Positions 8,123 to 17,729 are shown, counted from the stretch's first letter. The stretch: DNA of 64,000 nucleotides from CAYFLR01 sp964343805 (GCA_964343805.1 CAYFLR010000003.1:62001-126000); one strand, 5' to 3'. Numbers and translations: made by a program. The notes: generated by a model not told the origin, from the letters alone.

Positions 8123-9175
8123 TTATTGGTTTAAAAAGTGTCCAAACAGTCGTAAGGTTCGAGCTGATTTAGCGAGATATTCAGCATGGAATTGAATTCC
8201 CAGTAAAAAGAAATCGCTTCCTTTATACTCCACCGACTCCACCACATCGAATCCTTCTCGATAGACATAGGGGGATTTAACATCCACATCCTGAAAGATA
8301 TTGGTTTTGAAGTCAGCTGGAAATGTGATGGGAACAAAAGAGGTCACTCTAAAATGGGGAGAAACCTTTTCTAAACTGTGCTGATGGATGCTGGTTACTT
8401 TCCATGGACTATACAAAATAGGATCTTCAGATTGGTTGTAGGGGAGGTAGAACTTTTGCATCAGTGAATCGTTCACAATGAAAAGGGGGTGATGCAGTGG
8501 AAAGAGCTTGTAATTTGTATGTATATTCCAATCCACTTGATGGGGTTCTGCTAGATCTATCATGATCCGATGGTTCACCGTTCCTCCAAAAAAGGAGTTG
8601 GCTAGCTGGAGACCACGGCAGATCACGAGTACGGGTATTCCCATTTCCCTAGCTACTAAAAGAAAACTCAGTTCTTTAAAATCTCTCCAGAGCAGGTAGT
8701 CCTCGTCAAATTCACCCGCTTCTTGATCGTAGAAAAAGGGAGAAACGGCTTGTCCTCCAGGGATTACAATGTGGGTTATTTTTTTGTTTAAGAGATACTC
8801 TTTCATTTTGTTCAAATTGACATACTGATCAAAGAACTCCGCCCTAATGACTCCTTGGAAATCTCTGGCTCCATCTGGGAAGTTGAAATAATTGTTTTGA
8901 ATTTCATCGAAACTACTTTGATAGAAACGGGGGCGTAGGAAATTTTTGTGGTGAACTCGATAACGGGTGATCTTTTTATCAAATTTCCGGGCTGCCCGTC
9001 TTAAGACAGTCGGGATTTTCCAACGAGTGAGTACATTGGACCACTCTCCTTTGTATGTGATGAGTACATTGACTTTTTTCTTCTCTTTAGCGGTCAGAGA
9101 GGGGATGCTAGTAACGAGAAGGACAAATAAGAGAACAAACTTAGTAGTATATTGAAATGGTATTTTTATATTCAT
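8123..9175 (-). CDS. Exported class-I glutamine amidotransferase-like (peptidase C26) protein
   Basis: Related to gamma-glutamyl-GABA hydrolase/PuuD-type enzymes that hydrolyse gamma-glutamyl bonds. The nucleophile-elbow motif VICRGLQLANSFFGG and the catalytic His/Glu motif GIQFHAEY are intact. THIVIPGG and the segment EDYLLWRDF match the family. The N-terminal 30 residues (FVLLFVLLVTSIPSLTA) form a clear Sec signal peptide, whereas characterised PuuD enzymes are cytoplasmic, so this copy should act in the periplasm, perhaps on gamma-glutamyl peptides from murein. The start has an excellent AGGAGG. Located 58 nt upstream of the methyltransferase on the same strand. Substrate is inference. Confidence 0.8.
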   Translation of the reverse strand: MNIKIPFQYTTKFVLLFVLLVTSIPSLTAKEKKKVNVLITYKGEWSNVLTRWKIPTVLRRAARKFDKKITRYRVHHKNFLRPRFYQSSFDEIQNNYFNFPDGARDFQGVIRAEFFDQYVNLNKMKEYLLNKKITHIVIPGGQAVSPFFYDQEAGEFDEDYLLWRDFKELSFLLVAREMGIPVLVICRGLQLANSFFGGTVNHRIMIDLAEPHQVDWNIHTNYKLFPLHHPLFIVNDSLMQKFYLPYNQSEDPILYSPWKVTSIHQHSLEKVSPHFRVTSFVPITFPADFKTNIFQDVDVKSPYVYREGFDVVESVEYKGSDFFLLGIQFHAEYLAKSARTLRLFGHFLNQ

Positions 9176-9269
9176 GATAACCTCCTGGAGGGGTTATCGT
9201 ATTTAAAATAATAATATTTAGAAAAGTATTAAAAAATATAAAAAACCGGTGTGGAAATAGTTGGTTATA

Positions 9270-9291
9270 CGAACCCCCGAGGAGGGGTTCG
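9270..9291 (-). terminator. GC-rich hairpin downstream of the ferritin-like gene
   Basis: Perfect 8-bp stem CGAACCCC/GGGGTTCG with a 6-nt loop, 18 nt after the stop of the 9309-9740 gene. It lacks a U-tract on that strand, so termination is likely but not certain. Confidence 0.5.
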
Positions 9292-9308
9292 CCAAAAAAA
9301 TGAAGGAA

Positions 9309-9740
9309 TTAAGGATACATTCCTTTTTTAAGTTTTTCCATGTTGGCTAAGAGAGTGTCATGTTTCTTTTCGTCATTGAGGAGGTATTCGATGAGATAGC
9401 GTTGGACTTGATTGGATTTACCGTCGATGAGCTCAAGCAGGGTGTTGGCTAAGCTGATGGTGTTTTTTTCAATCTCAATATGTTTTTCCACCATATCCCA
9501 TACAGATCGAAGATCATCTGGAGAGAGAGTCACCACATCGTCTCTCAGTGAATCAATGATGTATTGTTGTACACGGTAGTGCATTTGGGAGTCGTGCTGG
9601 ATGATTTCCATTACCATGCGGATCACGGGGTTTTCTGTTTTGGCAATTACTTTACCTGTTGATTCAACGGAAGCGTTCTCGACCTTTTTCCATTTCTCCA
9701 AATTCTCGATAATTGTTGCTTGCACATCTTTTTGGCTCAT
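9309..9740 (-). CDS. Ferritin-like helical-bundle protein
   Basis: A 143-residue, all-helical protein with acid/His spacing of ferritin-like di-iron bundles: ENLEKWKKVE, IIQHDSQMHYRVQQ, EKHIEIEK and EYLLNDEKKHDTLL, giving repeated E...H or H...H pairs. Members of this superfamily bind iron in storage, oxidation or stress roles. The two start codons ATGATG differ in spacing to GGAG; the second (9740) has the better 6-nt spacing. It is a single-gene unit with its own downstream hairpin and is divergent from the phosphotransferase-like gene. I cannot choose a specific subfamily, and iron binding is inference. Confidence 0.6.
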   Translation of the reverse strand: MSQKDVQATIIENLEKWKKVENASVESTGKVIAKTENPVIRMVMEIIQHDSQMHYRVQQYIIDSLRDDVVTLSPDDLRSVWDMVEKHIEIEKNTISLANTLLELIDGKSNQVQRYLIEYLLNDEKKHDTLLANMEKLKKGMYP

Positions 9741-9838
9741 CATCTACTCCTTCAAATGAATTCACTGTTACAGTTTTATACATTAATATTTACCCATTCA
9801 TGTCATAAATCAATGGAAAAATTAAAAAAGCGAAATAG

Positions 9839-9867
9839 TTGTCAATCGATCCAAATCTTTATACCAT
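9839..9867 (+). promoter_or_regulatory. Candidate sigma70 promoter for the phosphotransferase-like gene
   Basis: TTGTCA (5 of 6), a 17-nt spacer and TACCAT (4 of 6), 26 nt before ATG 9893. It overlaps the earliest possible in-frame start (9839), which supports 9893 as the real one. Confidence 0.4.
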
Positions 9868-9892
9868 TCTATACCACAGTGGGGGTACTAAT

Positions 9893-12556
9893 ATGGCTCA
9901 AGATTTTCAGTTTATTATTCCATTTTCAGAGATTAAAAAAGACCAGATAGCATTAGTTGGAGGCAAAGGAGTCAACTTAGGAATACTTTGTCAGGCTGGA
10001 TATAATGTCCCCGATGGTTTTTGTTTATCCACTTCGGCCTTCACACTCTTCATACAGCAACTCGATAATGCTGCAGAGTTCTATTCTCATTTAAACTCCT
10101 TAGAAGAGTTCAATCTAAATGATCTCAGCTCCATTGGAAGTAGGGTGCGATCCAAATTGGACGCGATGATGATTCCAGCTCAAGTAACTGAAGAAATTAT
10201 CGCTTTTTTTTCAAAAACAGATGAAGATGAAAGTTATGCTATTCGTTCCAGTGCGACCTTAGAAGATTTAGCGGGTAATTCATTTGCCGGTCAGCAAGAT
10301 ACCTTTTTGAATATAAAAGGTATCGACGAAATCCTTTTTGCCATTAAACAGTGTTGGATATCACTTTTTACAGATCGGGCAATTAGCTATAGAACCCGCA
10401 ATGGATTTTGCCATAAAGATGTCGAACTTTCAGTCGTCGTGCAAAAGATGGTAATTCCTGATAGCTCAGGAATTATGTTTACGGCGGATCCTATCACCTC
10501 TAATCATAATATCATTTCAATAGATGCAGGTTGGGGTGTGGGAGAAGGATTAGTATCTGGATTGGTTTCTGCCGATTTATACCTAGTGGACTCTAAGCAA
10601 AATTCTATTCAACAGAAAGATATTAAAATTCAAGATAAAATCGTTAAGGCAAAACAAGAAGGTGGGGTTGAAGTAAGACCATTATCGGGTGATGAGGGGA
10701 AAAGGCAAGTTCTCTCTGATAGTCAGATCCTTGCTTTGGCGCAAGAGGGAAAAGCTATTGAACAACTCTTTGGATCACCTCAAGATATTGAATGGTGCTG
10801 CCAAAACGGCACCCTTTTTATCCTACAATCACGTCCCATTACGACATTGTTTCCTGTGGGTAAATTAAAGAAAGAGGGGGAGACTGATGTTTTTATCTGT
10901 TTCAATCATATGCAGGTGATGACCAATCCCCTTCCGCCCGCTGCCATTAACATATGGCAGTTTCTTATGCCCTTTGGTAAGGGAAGAGATCTATCTGTTC
11001 CCAACCCTTTTCTTCATGAAGTGGGGGGGAGAATATATATCGATGTTTCTAGAGTTTTGCGGAGTCCGGCAAAACATATGATATGCAAGCTCTTAGGTAT
11101 TGCCGATAAACTTATCGCCGGAACCTTAAAGCAAATTATTAAGAGAGAAGGCTTTCGTTGGAAGGTGAACTTTTCTCCTGTAAGAGCGGCCTTGAGGTGG
11201 GTTCGGCCCATCTTGATGAATACATTTGCTAACATATTTTGGCGGAATCCTGAAAAGGTGCTCACAAAAACAATCACTCGGGTGGAAACTGAAATACAAC
11301 AAATAGTATCTCAGATAGAGAATATTCCAAATGATCAGGATTGTATCAAATATGCCCAGCGACAAATGGGGCAGTTGCTAACTAATATCCTACTTCGAAT
11401 CCCACCTCTCTTGGCTGCGGGAATGTTTTCTCATAAGCTTTTAAAGAGTTTGATGCAAAAAGATATAGAAAAAGAGCACTTCGATAACCTTTTAAAAGGA
11501 CTTGAGGGCAACGTTACCACCAATCTAGATTTAGAGGTGGGGGATCTAGCCGATGTGGCTCGTACTTCTCCTGAGGTGAAGAAATGGTTTTTAAATTCTA
11601 ACTGGTTTAATCTAAAGGAATTAAAAGAGGTTCCAGGGAGCTTTAAGTTCTTAACTGCTTTTGATAATTTTATTAAAAAGTATGGAATGCGGGGAGCTGC
11701 GGAGATAGATATCTCTCAGCCCCGATGGGAAGAGGATCCTCTTCCTATTTTGCAGGTCATTTCCGCCAATCTGAATAAACAAGGGCAGGGAGAGCATCGC
11801 CTTCATCATCAAACTTTGATGAAAGAGGCGAGCGCATCAGAAGATAATATCATCCGAGTGGCCGGTCAATCTTTCTGGTCTTGGGTCAAAGTCCCTTTGG
11901 TTCGTAGGCTGCTCTTGGTGATTCGAACTCTTACTCACGTTCGAGAGCACCCAAAATTCTATCTTATTCAAATTATGAGTGCTTTTAGAAAAAGGCTTAA
12001 GCAAATTGGCATCGCACTTTATAATCAAGGGCGCTTGGTGAGACCTAATGATATCTGGTTCTTAGAGCATGCTGAAATATTAGAAGCCCTTTCTAATAGC
12101 GAAGCTAACTATACTTCGAGAATTGGAGAGAGGAAAACCCGTTGGTCTACCTATGAGAAACTCTCTCCTCCACGGGTTATTACCAGTGAAGGGGAAACTC
12201 CTTTAATAGAAATTTCGCTAAAGAATCTCCCTAAGAGGGCAATGGCCGGGAGCATAGCTTCATCTGGTGTGGTGGAAGGCAGGGCGCGGGTGATTCTAGA
12301 CCCCCGAACAGAACAACTCATGCCGGGAGAGATTTTAGTGGCTCCTTTTACTGATCCTGGTTGGACTCCCTTGTTTATTAATGCTGCTGGTTTAGTCATG
12401 GAAGTGGGGGGATTAATGACTCATGGTTCAGTGGTGGCCAGAGAATACGGGATACCGGCAGTGGTCTGTGTGCTAGATGCGACGAAGAAAATAAAGACCG
12501 GACAAAGAATACGAATCAATGGGGAAGAGGGTTATGTGGAAATAATAAGTGAATAG
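9893..12556 (+). CDS. PEP-synthase-like phosphotransferase, rifampicin phosphotransferase (RPH) type
   Basis: Three-part architecture. The ATP-grasp/PPDK N-domain (residues about 15-320) has GGKGVNLGIL, AIRSSATLEDLAG and SFAGQQDTFLN. A divergent middle domain covers about 330-770. The C-terminal swivelling phospho-His domain has GGLMTHGSVVAREYGIPAVV with the catalytic His. The PEP/pyruvate-binding barrel of true PpsA or PPDK is absent, so this is the RPH-like arrangement, in which the beta-phosphate of ATP is passed to an organic hydroxyl (rifamycin in known RPH). The middle domain decides the substrate and I cannot assign it; an endogenous substrate is as likely as an antibiotic. The start at 9893 has GGGGG upstream. 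A half-size permease gene follows after 9 nt, suggesting co-transcription. Confidence 0.75.
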   Translation: MAQDFQFIIPFSEIKKDQIALVGGKGVNLGILCQAGYNVPDGFCLSTSAFTLFIQQLDNAAEFYSHLNSLEEFNLNDLSSIGSRVRSKLDAMMIPAQVTEEIIAFFSKTDEDESYAIRSSATLEDLAGNSFAGQQDTFLNIKGIDEILFAIKQCWISLFTDRAISYRTRNGFCHKDVELSVVVQKMVIPDSSGIMFTADPITSNHNIISIDAGWGVGEGLVSGLVSADLYLVDSKQNSIQQKDIKIQDKIVKAKQEGGVEVRPLSGDEGKRQVLSDSQILALAQEGKAIEQLFGSPQDIEWCCQNGTLFILQSRPITTLFPVGKLKKEGETDVFICFNHMQVMTNPLPPAAINIWQFLMPFGKGRDLSVPNPFLHEVGGRIYIDVSRVLRSPAKHMICKLLGIADKLIAGTLKQIIKREGFRWKVNFSPVRAALRWVRPILMNTFANIFWRNPEKVLTKTITRVETEIQQIVSQIENIPNDQDCIKYAQRQMGQLLTNILLRIPPLLAAGMFSHKLLKSLMQKDIEKEHFDNLLKGLEGNVTTNLDLEVGDLADVARTSPEVKKWFLNSNWFNLKELKEVPGSFKFLTAFDNFIKKYGMRGAAEIDISQPRWEEDPLPILQVISANLNKQGQGEHRLHHQTLMKEASASEDNIIRVAGQSFWSWVKVPLVRRLLLVIRTLTHVREHPKFYLIQIMSAFRKRLKQIGIALYNQGRLVRPNDIWFLEHAEILEALSNSEANYTSRIGERKTRWSTYEKLSPPRVITSEGETPLIEISLKNLPKRAMAGSIASSGVVEGRARVILDPRTEQLMPGEILVAPFTDPGWTPLFINAAGLVMEVGGLMTHGSVVAREYGIPAVVCVLDATKKIKTGQRIRINGEEGYVEIISE

Positions 12557-12565
12557 GAATTCCGG

Positions 12566-13063
12566 ATGAAAATTACTTTTATTGTGATGTTAGCCATCTT
12601 GTTGGTTTTGGTGGGAGGAGCACTGTACAAGGGAAATGGATTGCTGTTCGAAGGCAGTAAGAATGCTTCTTTACAGCTCATAAAGTTTTTACCCATTCTC
12701 TTTGTAGTTTTCTTCATTATGGGGCTTTTGGAGGTTTTATTACCGAAAGATTTTATTCAGAATTGGTTGTCTGATGCCGCAGGATATAAAGGAATTCTAG
12801 TGGGGTGGGTCGCCGGTGCACTTACACCGGGGGGATCTATCATGGCTTTTCCTATTGTAGCTACTCTCTATAGTAAAGGAGTGAGCCTATCTATATTGAT
12901 AACTTATATCACATCCTTGACTTTACTATCTTTTATTCGTTTTCCATTAGAAGTTTCCTTTTATGGAGGCAAGATCACTACTGTGAGGGTTATAGCTTCA
13001 CTTTTATTACCCCCAATTGCGGGGATTATTACACGTCTCATTACCCCCTTATTTGTGCGTTAA
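12566..13063 (+). CDS. Half-size ArsP/YraQ-family (DUF318) permease
   Basis: A 165-residue protein with about four hydrophobic helices. The signature GYKGILVGWVAGALTPGGSIMAFPIVATLYSKG matches the conserved core of the PF03773 permease family (ArsP, YraQ), where the GALTPGG-type loop is repeated in two halves of a protein of about 300 residues. Only one half is present here, so it may work as a dimer or with another subunit. It lies 9 nt after the RPH-like gene, so the two probably form an operon; export of a phosphorylated product or a shared stress role would be guesses. The ATG has AGGA about 9 nt upstream. Confidence 0.6.
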   Translation: MKITFIVMLAILLVLVGGALYKGNGLLFEGSKNASLQLIKFLPILFVVFFIMGLLEVLLPKDFIQNWLSDAAGYKGILVGWVAGALTPGGSIMAFPIVATLYSKGVSLSILITYITSLTLLSFIRFPLEVSFYGGKITTVRVIASLLLPPIAGIITRLITPLFVR

Positions 13064-13131
13064 GCACTTTGACATCGGTACTATGATTGGATATAATCAC
13101 TCACCATCTCAAATTGTCCTTAGGAGCAACC

Positions 13132-16100
13132 ATGGATAAGCAAAAAGAAAAAAGTGGCTCTCATGAATCGGAAAGTACTGCAGCTAAACAAGCNNNNNNN
13201 NNNNNNNNNNNNNNNNNNNNNNNNNNNNNNNNNNNNNNNNNNNNNNNNNNNNNNNNNNNNNNNNNNNNNNNNNNNNNNNNNNNNNNNNNNNNNNNNNNNN
13301 NNNNNNNNNNNNNNNNNNNNNNNNNNNNNNNNNNNNNNNNNNNNNNNNNNNNNNNNNNNNNNNAGGATAAGCCTTCCTACTCTATTGTTATTCCTCCTCC
13401 AAATATCACCGGGGTTTTGCATTTAGGTCATGCCTTAAATAATACCATTCAAGATATTTTAGCTCGCTATTATCGTATGAATGGTCGCAATGTTTGTTGG
13501 GTTCCTGGTACTGATCATGCAGGTATCGCTACTCAGGCAAGAGTTGAGCAAACTCTCTACCGGGAAGAGAAGAAGACCAGGCATGATTTAGGTCGCGAAA
13601 AGCTCTTGGATCGCATCTGGAGATGGAGAGATCATTATGGCGATACCATCCTCACCCAGCTAAAAAAATTAGGTTGTTCTTGTGATTGGGACCGAACAGC
13701 CTTTACCATGGATGATAACCTATCTTATGCGGTGAGAAAGGTCTTTTTAGACCTTTACAAGGAAGGTCTCATCTATCGGGGTAAGCGACTGATTAACTGG
13801 TCAGTGGGCTGCTTAACCGCTCTTTCTAATGATGAAGTCGAACATAAAGAGGTGAAAGGGAATTTCTATCACATTAAATATCCCGTCGCGGGTCAAGAAG
13901 ATCGCTATGTTGAAATTGCCACCACTCGTCCCGAAACCATGTTGGGTGATACTGCTGTGGTTGTTCATCCCAAAGATGAAAGATATTGGGATGTGATCGG
14001 AGAGATGATCGATTTGCCCTTAACCGGAAGGCAAATCCCCATTATCGCCGATGATATACTTGCTGATCCAGAAAAAGGAACAGGTGCCGTCAAGTGTACT
14101 CCCGCCCATGATTTCAATGACTATGCCTGTGGGATGAGAAACAAACTCACCATGCTCAATATTTTCAATAAAGATGGCACTTTGAATGAAAATGGCGGTA
14201 AGTTTGAAGGTCTGTCCATTAAAGAGTGTCGGAAAAAGGTGGTTGCTGAATTAGAAGAGCAAGGGCTTTTAGTGAAAGTGGAGCCCCATATTCATTCAGT
14301 GGGACACTGCTATCGAAGTCATACCGTAGTTGAACCTCTTTTATCGAGCCAATGGTTTGTAAAAATGGATCCTTTAGTGGAACTAGCAAAAAAAGCTGTG
14401 ACCACAAAGCAGTTGAGCTTTATTCCTGAGAAAAGAGAATTGGATTATATGCGCTGGTTAGATTCCACTCCAGACTGGTGTATTTCAAGGCAGATCTGGT
14501 GGGGACATCGGATTCCTATCTGGTATTGCACAAAGTGTAACCCTGATATAGCTCTGGATCAATATGGAGATCCTACAAATATACCAGAAAATGCATTTCC
14601 AATTCTGCCTGAGTCTGCAGACCTGGAAAAACAACCTGTGAAATGTCCTTCCTGTGGAAATGAGGAGCTGGTTCAAGATCCTGACGTGTTGGATACCTGG
14701 TTTAGTTCTCAGTTATGGCCCCTATCTACCTTTGGCTGGCCTCAAAGCAATGAAGATCTCGATTACTTTTACCCTACTGATGTACTGGTTACCGCCAGAG
14801 ACATTATCGCTCTTTGGGTTGCCCGTATGGTAATGATGGGCATGAAGTACCGTAAAAATGTAACCCCTTTTAAGCATGTCTATATCACCAGCACCATCTT
14901 AGATGAGCAAGGTGATATTATGTCTAAATCCCGCGGAAATGGGATTGACCCCCTTAAAGTAATTGAAGGGGGAGTCGATCACATAAAAGCCAGTAAGGGG
15001 CTAGGTAATATTCCGGCCAATAGAAAAGAGCACTATCCTGTATTTGGAGCTGATGCCCTTCGTTATGGAATCATCAGTATGATTCAGGGTCAGAGTCAAG
15101 ATATTAGAATGCCCATACGACGAGAAGAGATGCCCGGTAAAGAGGGTGAATACAAAGTAAGTATTCCTAAGCTAGAGGAAGGGCGACGGTTTGCTAATAA
15201 AATCTATCAGGCCACCTTTGGATTTGTTTTTCCTAATTGCAATGATTTTTCCTTTTCAGAAACCAAGAGTACTAATGTCATTGATCAGTGGTTAGAGCAC
15301 CGTATCAATATGGCAATCACTAAAATAGATGAAGATTTCAAAGCTTATCGCCTAGGTGATGCTTGTAATATCATTTATCATCTATTTTGGGATGATTTCT
15401 GTAGCTGGTATCTCGAATCTGTTAAGGGGCGTCTTTCTGGTAAAGAAGGAGATCAAAGTCGTTTAATGGCTCAAAATACCCTTATTCTGAGCCTCTATAC
15501 CCTGGTCAGAATGCTGCAGCCAATTATGCCCTTTATTTGTGAAGAGATTTTCTCTCATCTAAAGCAAAAATTAGGTGAAGGAAATTGGGAAGTAGCTGAA
15601 AAAGCCTGTATAGTCTCTCCTTGGCCAAATAGCAAAGAGGATCGTCTTAAATATAAGGATTATCCTGAAGCTTATGATCAAACAGAACTGGCTAGAAAAG
15701 TTGTTTCCGCCATTAATAATATCAGAAGCGAACAAAGTTCTATTAAACCGGGACAGTTACTCCCCAAAATATTCCTAGTCTCTCAAGGCAAGAATGATTC
15801 CATTAGTCTGCCCGATCAACTCTTATCTGCTATTTGTACTCTTTCAAAAGTCGAAAAGATCGAGATTGCTTATTCTAAGATTGATACCAAGCAGACAGCC
15901 TCACGTATCATCGATAACAATATTGAGGTGATACTTCCATTGGCAGGTCTCATTAACACTGATGCCGAGCGAGAAAAACTCAACAAAGAGATTGATAGGG
16001 TAACTGATTTTGTGGATAAGCTGGCCTCTCGTTTAGAAAATAGCAACTTTGTAAAACGAGCACCTGCAGAAGTGGTGAAACGGGATCAAGATCGACTGGA

Positions 16101-16161
16101 GCTAGAAAAAGACAAACTAAAAACCTTGCATGAAAAATTGGAAGAACTGGATCGCTGGTAG
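13132..16161 (+). CDS. valS: Valyl-tRNA synthetase
   Basis: Charges tRNA-Val. HIGH-type motif HLGHAL follows PPNITGVL; the KMSKS-type motif is IMSKSRGNG. The editing domain has ATTRPETMLGDTAV, and CDWDRTAFTMD and WFSSQLWPLSTFGWP are typical. The C-terminal 65 residues form the ValRS coiled-coil arm (EREKLNKEIDRV onward). The start at 13132 has AGGAG six nt upstream; an earlier in-frame start is not needed. The first part is interrupted by 170 Ns (13194-13363). The open frame continues across the gap and about 57 missing residues fits the family's N-terminus, so this gap seems to be correctly sized. The gene itself appears intact. Confidence 0.97.
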   Translation: MDKQKEKSGSHESESTAAKQXXXXXXXXXXXXXXXXXXXXXXXXXXXXXXXXXXXXXXXXXXXXXXXXXXXXXXXXXXDKPSYSIVIPPPNITGVLHLGHALNNTIQDILARYYRMNGRNVCWVPGTDHAGIATQARVEQTLYREEKKTRHDLGREKLLDRIWRWRDHYGDTILTQLKKLGCSCDWDRTAFTMDDNLSYAVRKVFLDLYKEGLIYRGKRLINWSVGCLTALSNDEVEHKEVKGNFYHIKYPVAGQEDRYVEIATTRPETMLGDTAVVVHPKDERYWDVIGEMIDLPLTGRQIPIIADDILADPEKGTGAVKCTPAHDFNDYACGMRNKLTMLNIFNKDGTLNENGGKFEGLSIKECRKKVVAELEEQGLLVKVEPHIHSVGHCYRSHTVVEPLLSSQWFVKMDPLVELAKKAVTTKQLSFIPEKRELDYMRWLDSTPDWCISRQIWWGHRIPIWYCTKCNPDIALDQYGDPTNIPENAFPILPESADLEKQPVKCPSCGNEELVQDPDVLDTWFSSQLWPLSTFGWPQSNEDLDYFYPTDVLVTARDIIALWVARMVMMGMKYRKNVTPFKHVYITSTILDEQGDIMSKSRGNGIDPLKVIEGGVDHIKASKGLGNIPANRKEHYPVFGADALRYGIISMIQGQSQDIRMPIRREEMPGKEGEYKVSIPKLEEGRRFANKIYQATFGFVFPNCNDFSFSETKSTNVIDQWLEHRINMAITKIDEDFKAYRLGDACNIIYHLFWDDFCSWYLESVKGRLSGKEGDQSRLMAQNTLILSLYTLVRMLQPIMPFICEEIFSHLKQKLGEGNWEVAEKACIVSPWPNSKEDRLKYKDYPEAYDQTELARKVVSAINNIRSEQSSIKPGQLLPKIFLVSQGKNDSISLPDQLLSAICTLSKVEKIEIAYSKIDTKQTASRIIDNNIEVILPLAGLINTDAEREKLNKEIDRVTDFVDKLASRLENSNFVKRAPAEVVKRDQDRLELEKDKLKTLHEKLEELDRW
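13194..13363. other. Scaffold gap (170 N) in valS
   Basis: 170 Ns between residue 21 of ValRS and the KPSYSIVIPPPN segment. Unlike the 10-N gaps, its length is consistent with the missing coding sequence. Confidence 0.95.
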
Positions 16162-16185
16162 CGATGACATAAGGGAGTTAAGAGG

Positions 16186-16860
16186 ATGAAAATACGATGC
16201 TTTACCGTGGGTGGATTTCAAGTCAATACTTACCTGATAGAGGATGAACAAACTGGAATATGTGGCTTAATTGATACAGGCGAGTCCAATGAGCTAGCCA
16301 ATATCTTAGATCAAATGAATCCTCGTCCTAATTTACGAGTTATTTTGCTGACCCATGGCCACTTAGATCACGCTGGGGGGCTTATTTATCTCCAGCGAAA
16401 GTTTGAGGTGGAAACATACTTACCACGAGCAGAGCGAGTTATCTTTGATACTATGCCCTCGCAAGGTACCATGTTCGGTATGGATCACCTGAACCAGCCC
16501 TGTGGTCAAATTGATCACGAACTGGATGATGGAAATTCGGTGCAGATTGGCAATATTCAACTCAAATTTATGTCAGCTCCGGGCCATACACCAGGTCAGG
16601 GATGCTACTACGATGACAAGACAATTTTTGTTGGAGACTTACTTTTTGCCGGTGCTATTGGTCGAACCGACCTTCCTTTGGGTGATCCAGCGATGATGAA
16701 AGAGAGTCTTGCTAAACTCATGAATCTTCCCGAACATCTCGAAGCCCACTGTGGACATGGCGAATCCACCACTCTAGGACAAGAGCTTAAATCCAACCCA
16801 TTTTTAGGTTTTGTTAGAGAAAGTAAAGGCTTAGATGCTGGAAACTATATTGATTGGTAG
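16186..16860 (+). CDS. MBL-fold hydrolase, glyoxalase II-like
   Basis: A 224-residue metallo-beta-lactamase fold enzyme. Zn-binding motif THGHLDH is near residue 66-72, a further metal His is in APGHTPGQ, Asp in VGDLLF, and the last His in AHCGHGEST. Such short GloB-like proteins hydrolyse thioesters such as S-lactoylglutathione or act on related substrates; the C-terminal glutathione-binding domain of classical GloB is missing. It starts 24 nt after valS with a GGGAG/AGAGG ribosome binding site and ends overlapping the convergent 16845-17729 gene by 16 nt. Exact substrate cannot be told from sequence. Confidence 0.85.
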   Translation: MKIRCFTVGGFQVNTYLIEDEQTGICGLIDTGESNELANILDQMNPRPNLRVILLTHGHLDHAGGLIYLQRKFEVETYLPRAERVIFDTMPSQGTMFGMDHLNQPCGQIDHELDDGNSVQIGNIQLKFMSAPGHTPGQGCYYDDKTIFVGDLLFAGAIGRTDLPLGDPAMMKESLAKLMNLPEHLEAHCGHGESTTLGQELKSNPFLGFVRESKGLDAGNYIDW

Positions 16861-17729
16861 TTTTTATTAGCATCACAATAGAATTGAAATAGCAGTTGAT
16901 TAGCCTTTTTAACCATAGCCCGTTTCTTTTCTTTCTTGGTAATTCCTTGCATTATATAGCAGACATGGAGATATTTTTCTGAAGAGAGAGATTGAAGAAC
17001 TCTTTCTTTGGCCACCCCATCGAGCACAGTGCATATATGAGCAAGACTTTCGGCGCTGTATACCTTCCCCATTATGCTTAACTGATGGATCGGCAACTGT
17101 TCGATCAGTTTAATCACATCACTCTCATTGGGGGAATGAGATTTAGCGAATTGAATGAGGTTTCTTACATGGTTGATCAGGAATTCAATATCCTTTTCGA
17201 TTGCTGCGATGGGCTTTAATTTCAAATCGATGCTTTTGGAATGGGCATCAAATTCATTTCTCATCTCACGGGTGAGAACCGCAGGAAGATAGGTTTTTTG
17301 TCGCTGGAGGTAGTTGTGAAGAGAGATTAAATTGTTCCAACCCTCTGCTTTTTTAGTTAAAACTCGACAAGCCACACCAAAAAGATCGGGGTAAAAACGA
17401 AGAGAAAACTTTATTTTTTTTATGAGCTCATTTTGATAAGGGGTCAGGGCTTTAATCGGAGTTAACCTTTTTTGACGGGGGGAAGTGGTCTCTTGGACCG
17501 ATACCTCTGATGCCGCTCTTACTTTCAAAATTGGTTTGTGGACAGCTTCAGGGGGAGGGGTTTTTTTGAAGTTGAGGTAATTTAAATACCAAATGGCGAT
17601 ACAGATGAAAAATCCTAAAGCCATCACTGGAAAACTAATGGGACCGGGTAGGAAATAGAGGATGAAAATTGAAAATATGACAGATGGAAAAATAAAGTGT
17701 TTCAAGTTGTGTCTGTTTAAATATTTCAC
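16845..17729 (-). CDS. Membrane-anchored protein of unknown function
   Basis: GTG start at 17729 with GGAGTGAGAGG upstream. Two closely spaced hydrophobic segments (residues about 12-28 and 32-52) anchor a basic linker and an alpha-helical domain of about 190 residues ending near ANKNYQSI. I recognise no conserved domain. The soluble part contains LTPYQNELIKKIKFSLRFYPDLF and LPIHQLSIMGKVYSAESLAHI, with no enzyme motif visible. It lies downstream of parC on the same strand, 106 nt away, across a weak hairpin, so it may be read through from the topoisomerase operon. Function unknown. Confidence 0.6.
   Translation of the reverse strand: MKYLNRHNLKHFIFPSVIFSIFILYFLPGPISFPVMALGFFICIAIWYLNYLNFKKTPPPEAVHKPILKVRAASEVSVQETTSPRQKRLTPIKALTPYQNELIKKIKFSLRFYPDLFGVACRVLTKKAEGWNNLISLHNYLQRQKTYLPAVLTREMRNEFDAHSKSIDLKLKPIAAIEKDIEFLINHVRNLIQFAKSHSPNESDVIKLIEQLPIHQLSIMGKVYSAESLAHICTVLDGVAKERVLQSLSSEKYLHVCYIMQGITKKEKKRAMVKKANQLLFQFYCDANKNYQSI

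Noticed and set aside
13120..13426. Short frames running through the 170-N gap on both strands
   Set aside because: They exist only because Ns do not create stop codons; the real gene is valS.
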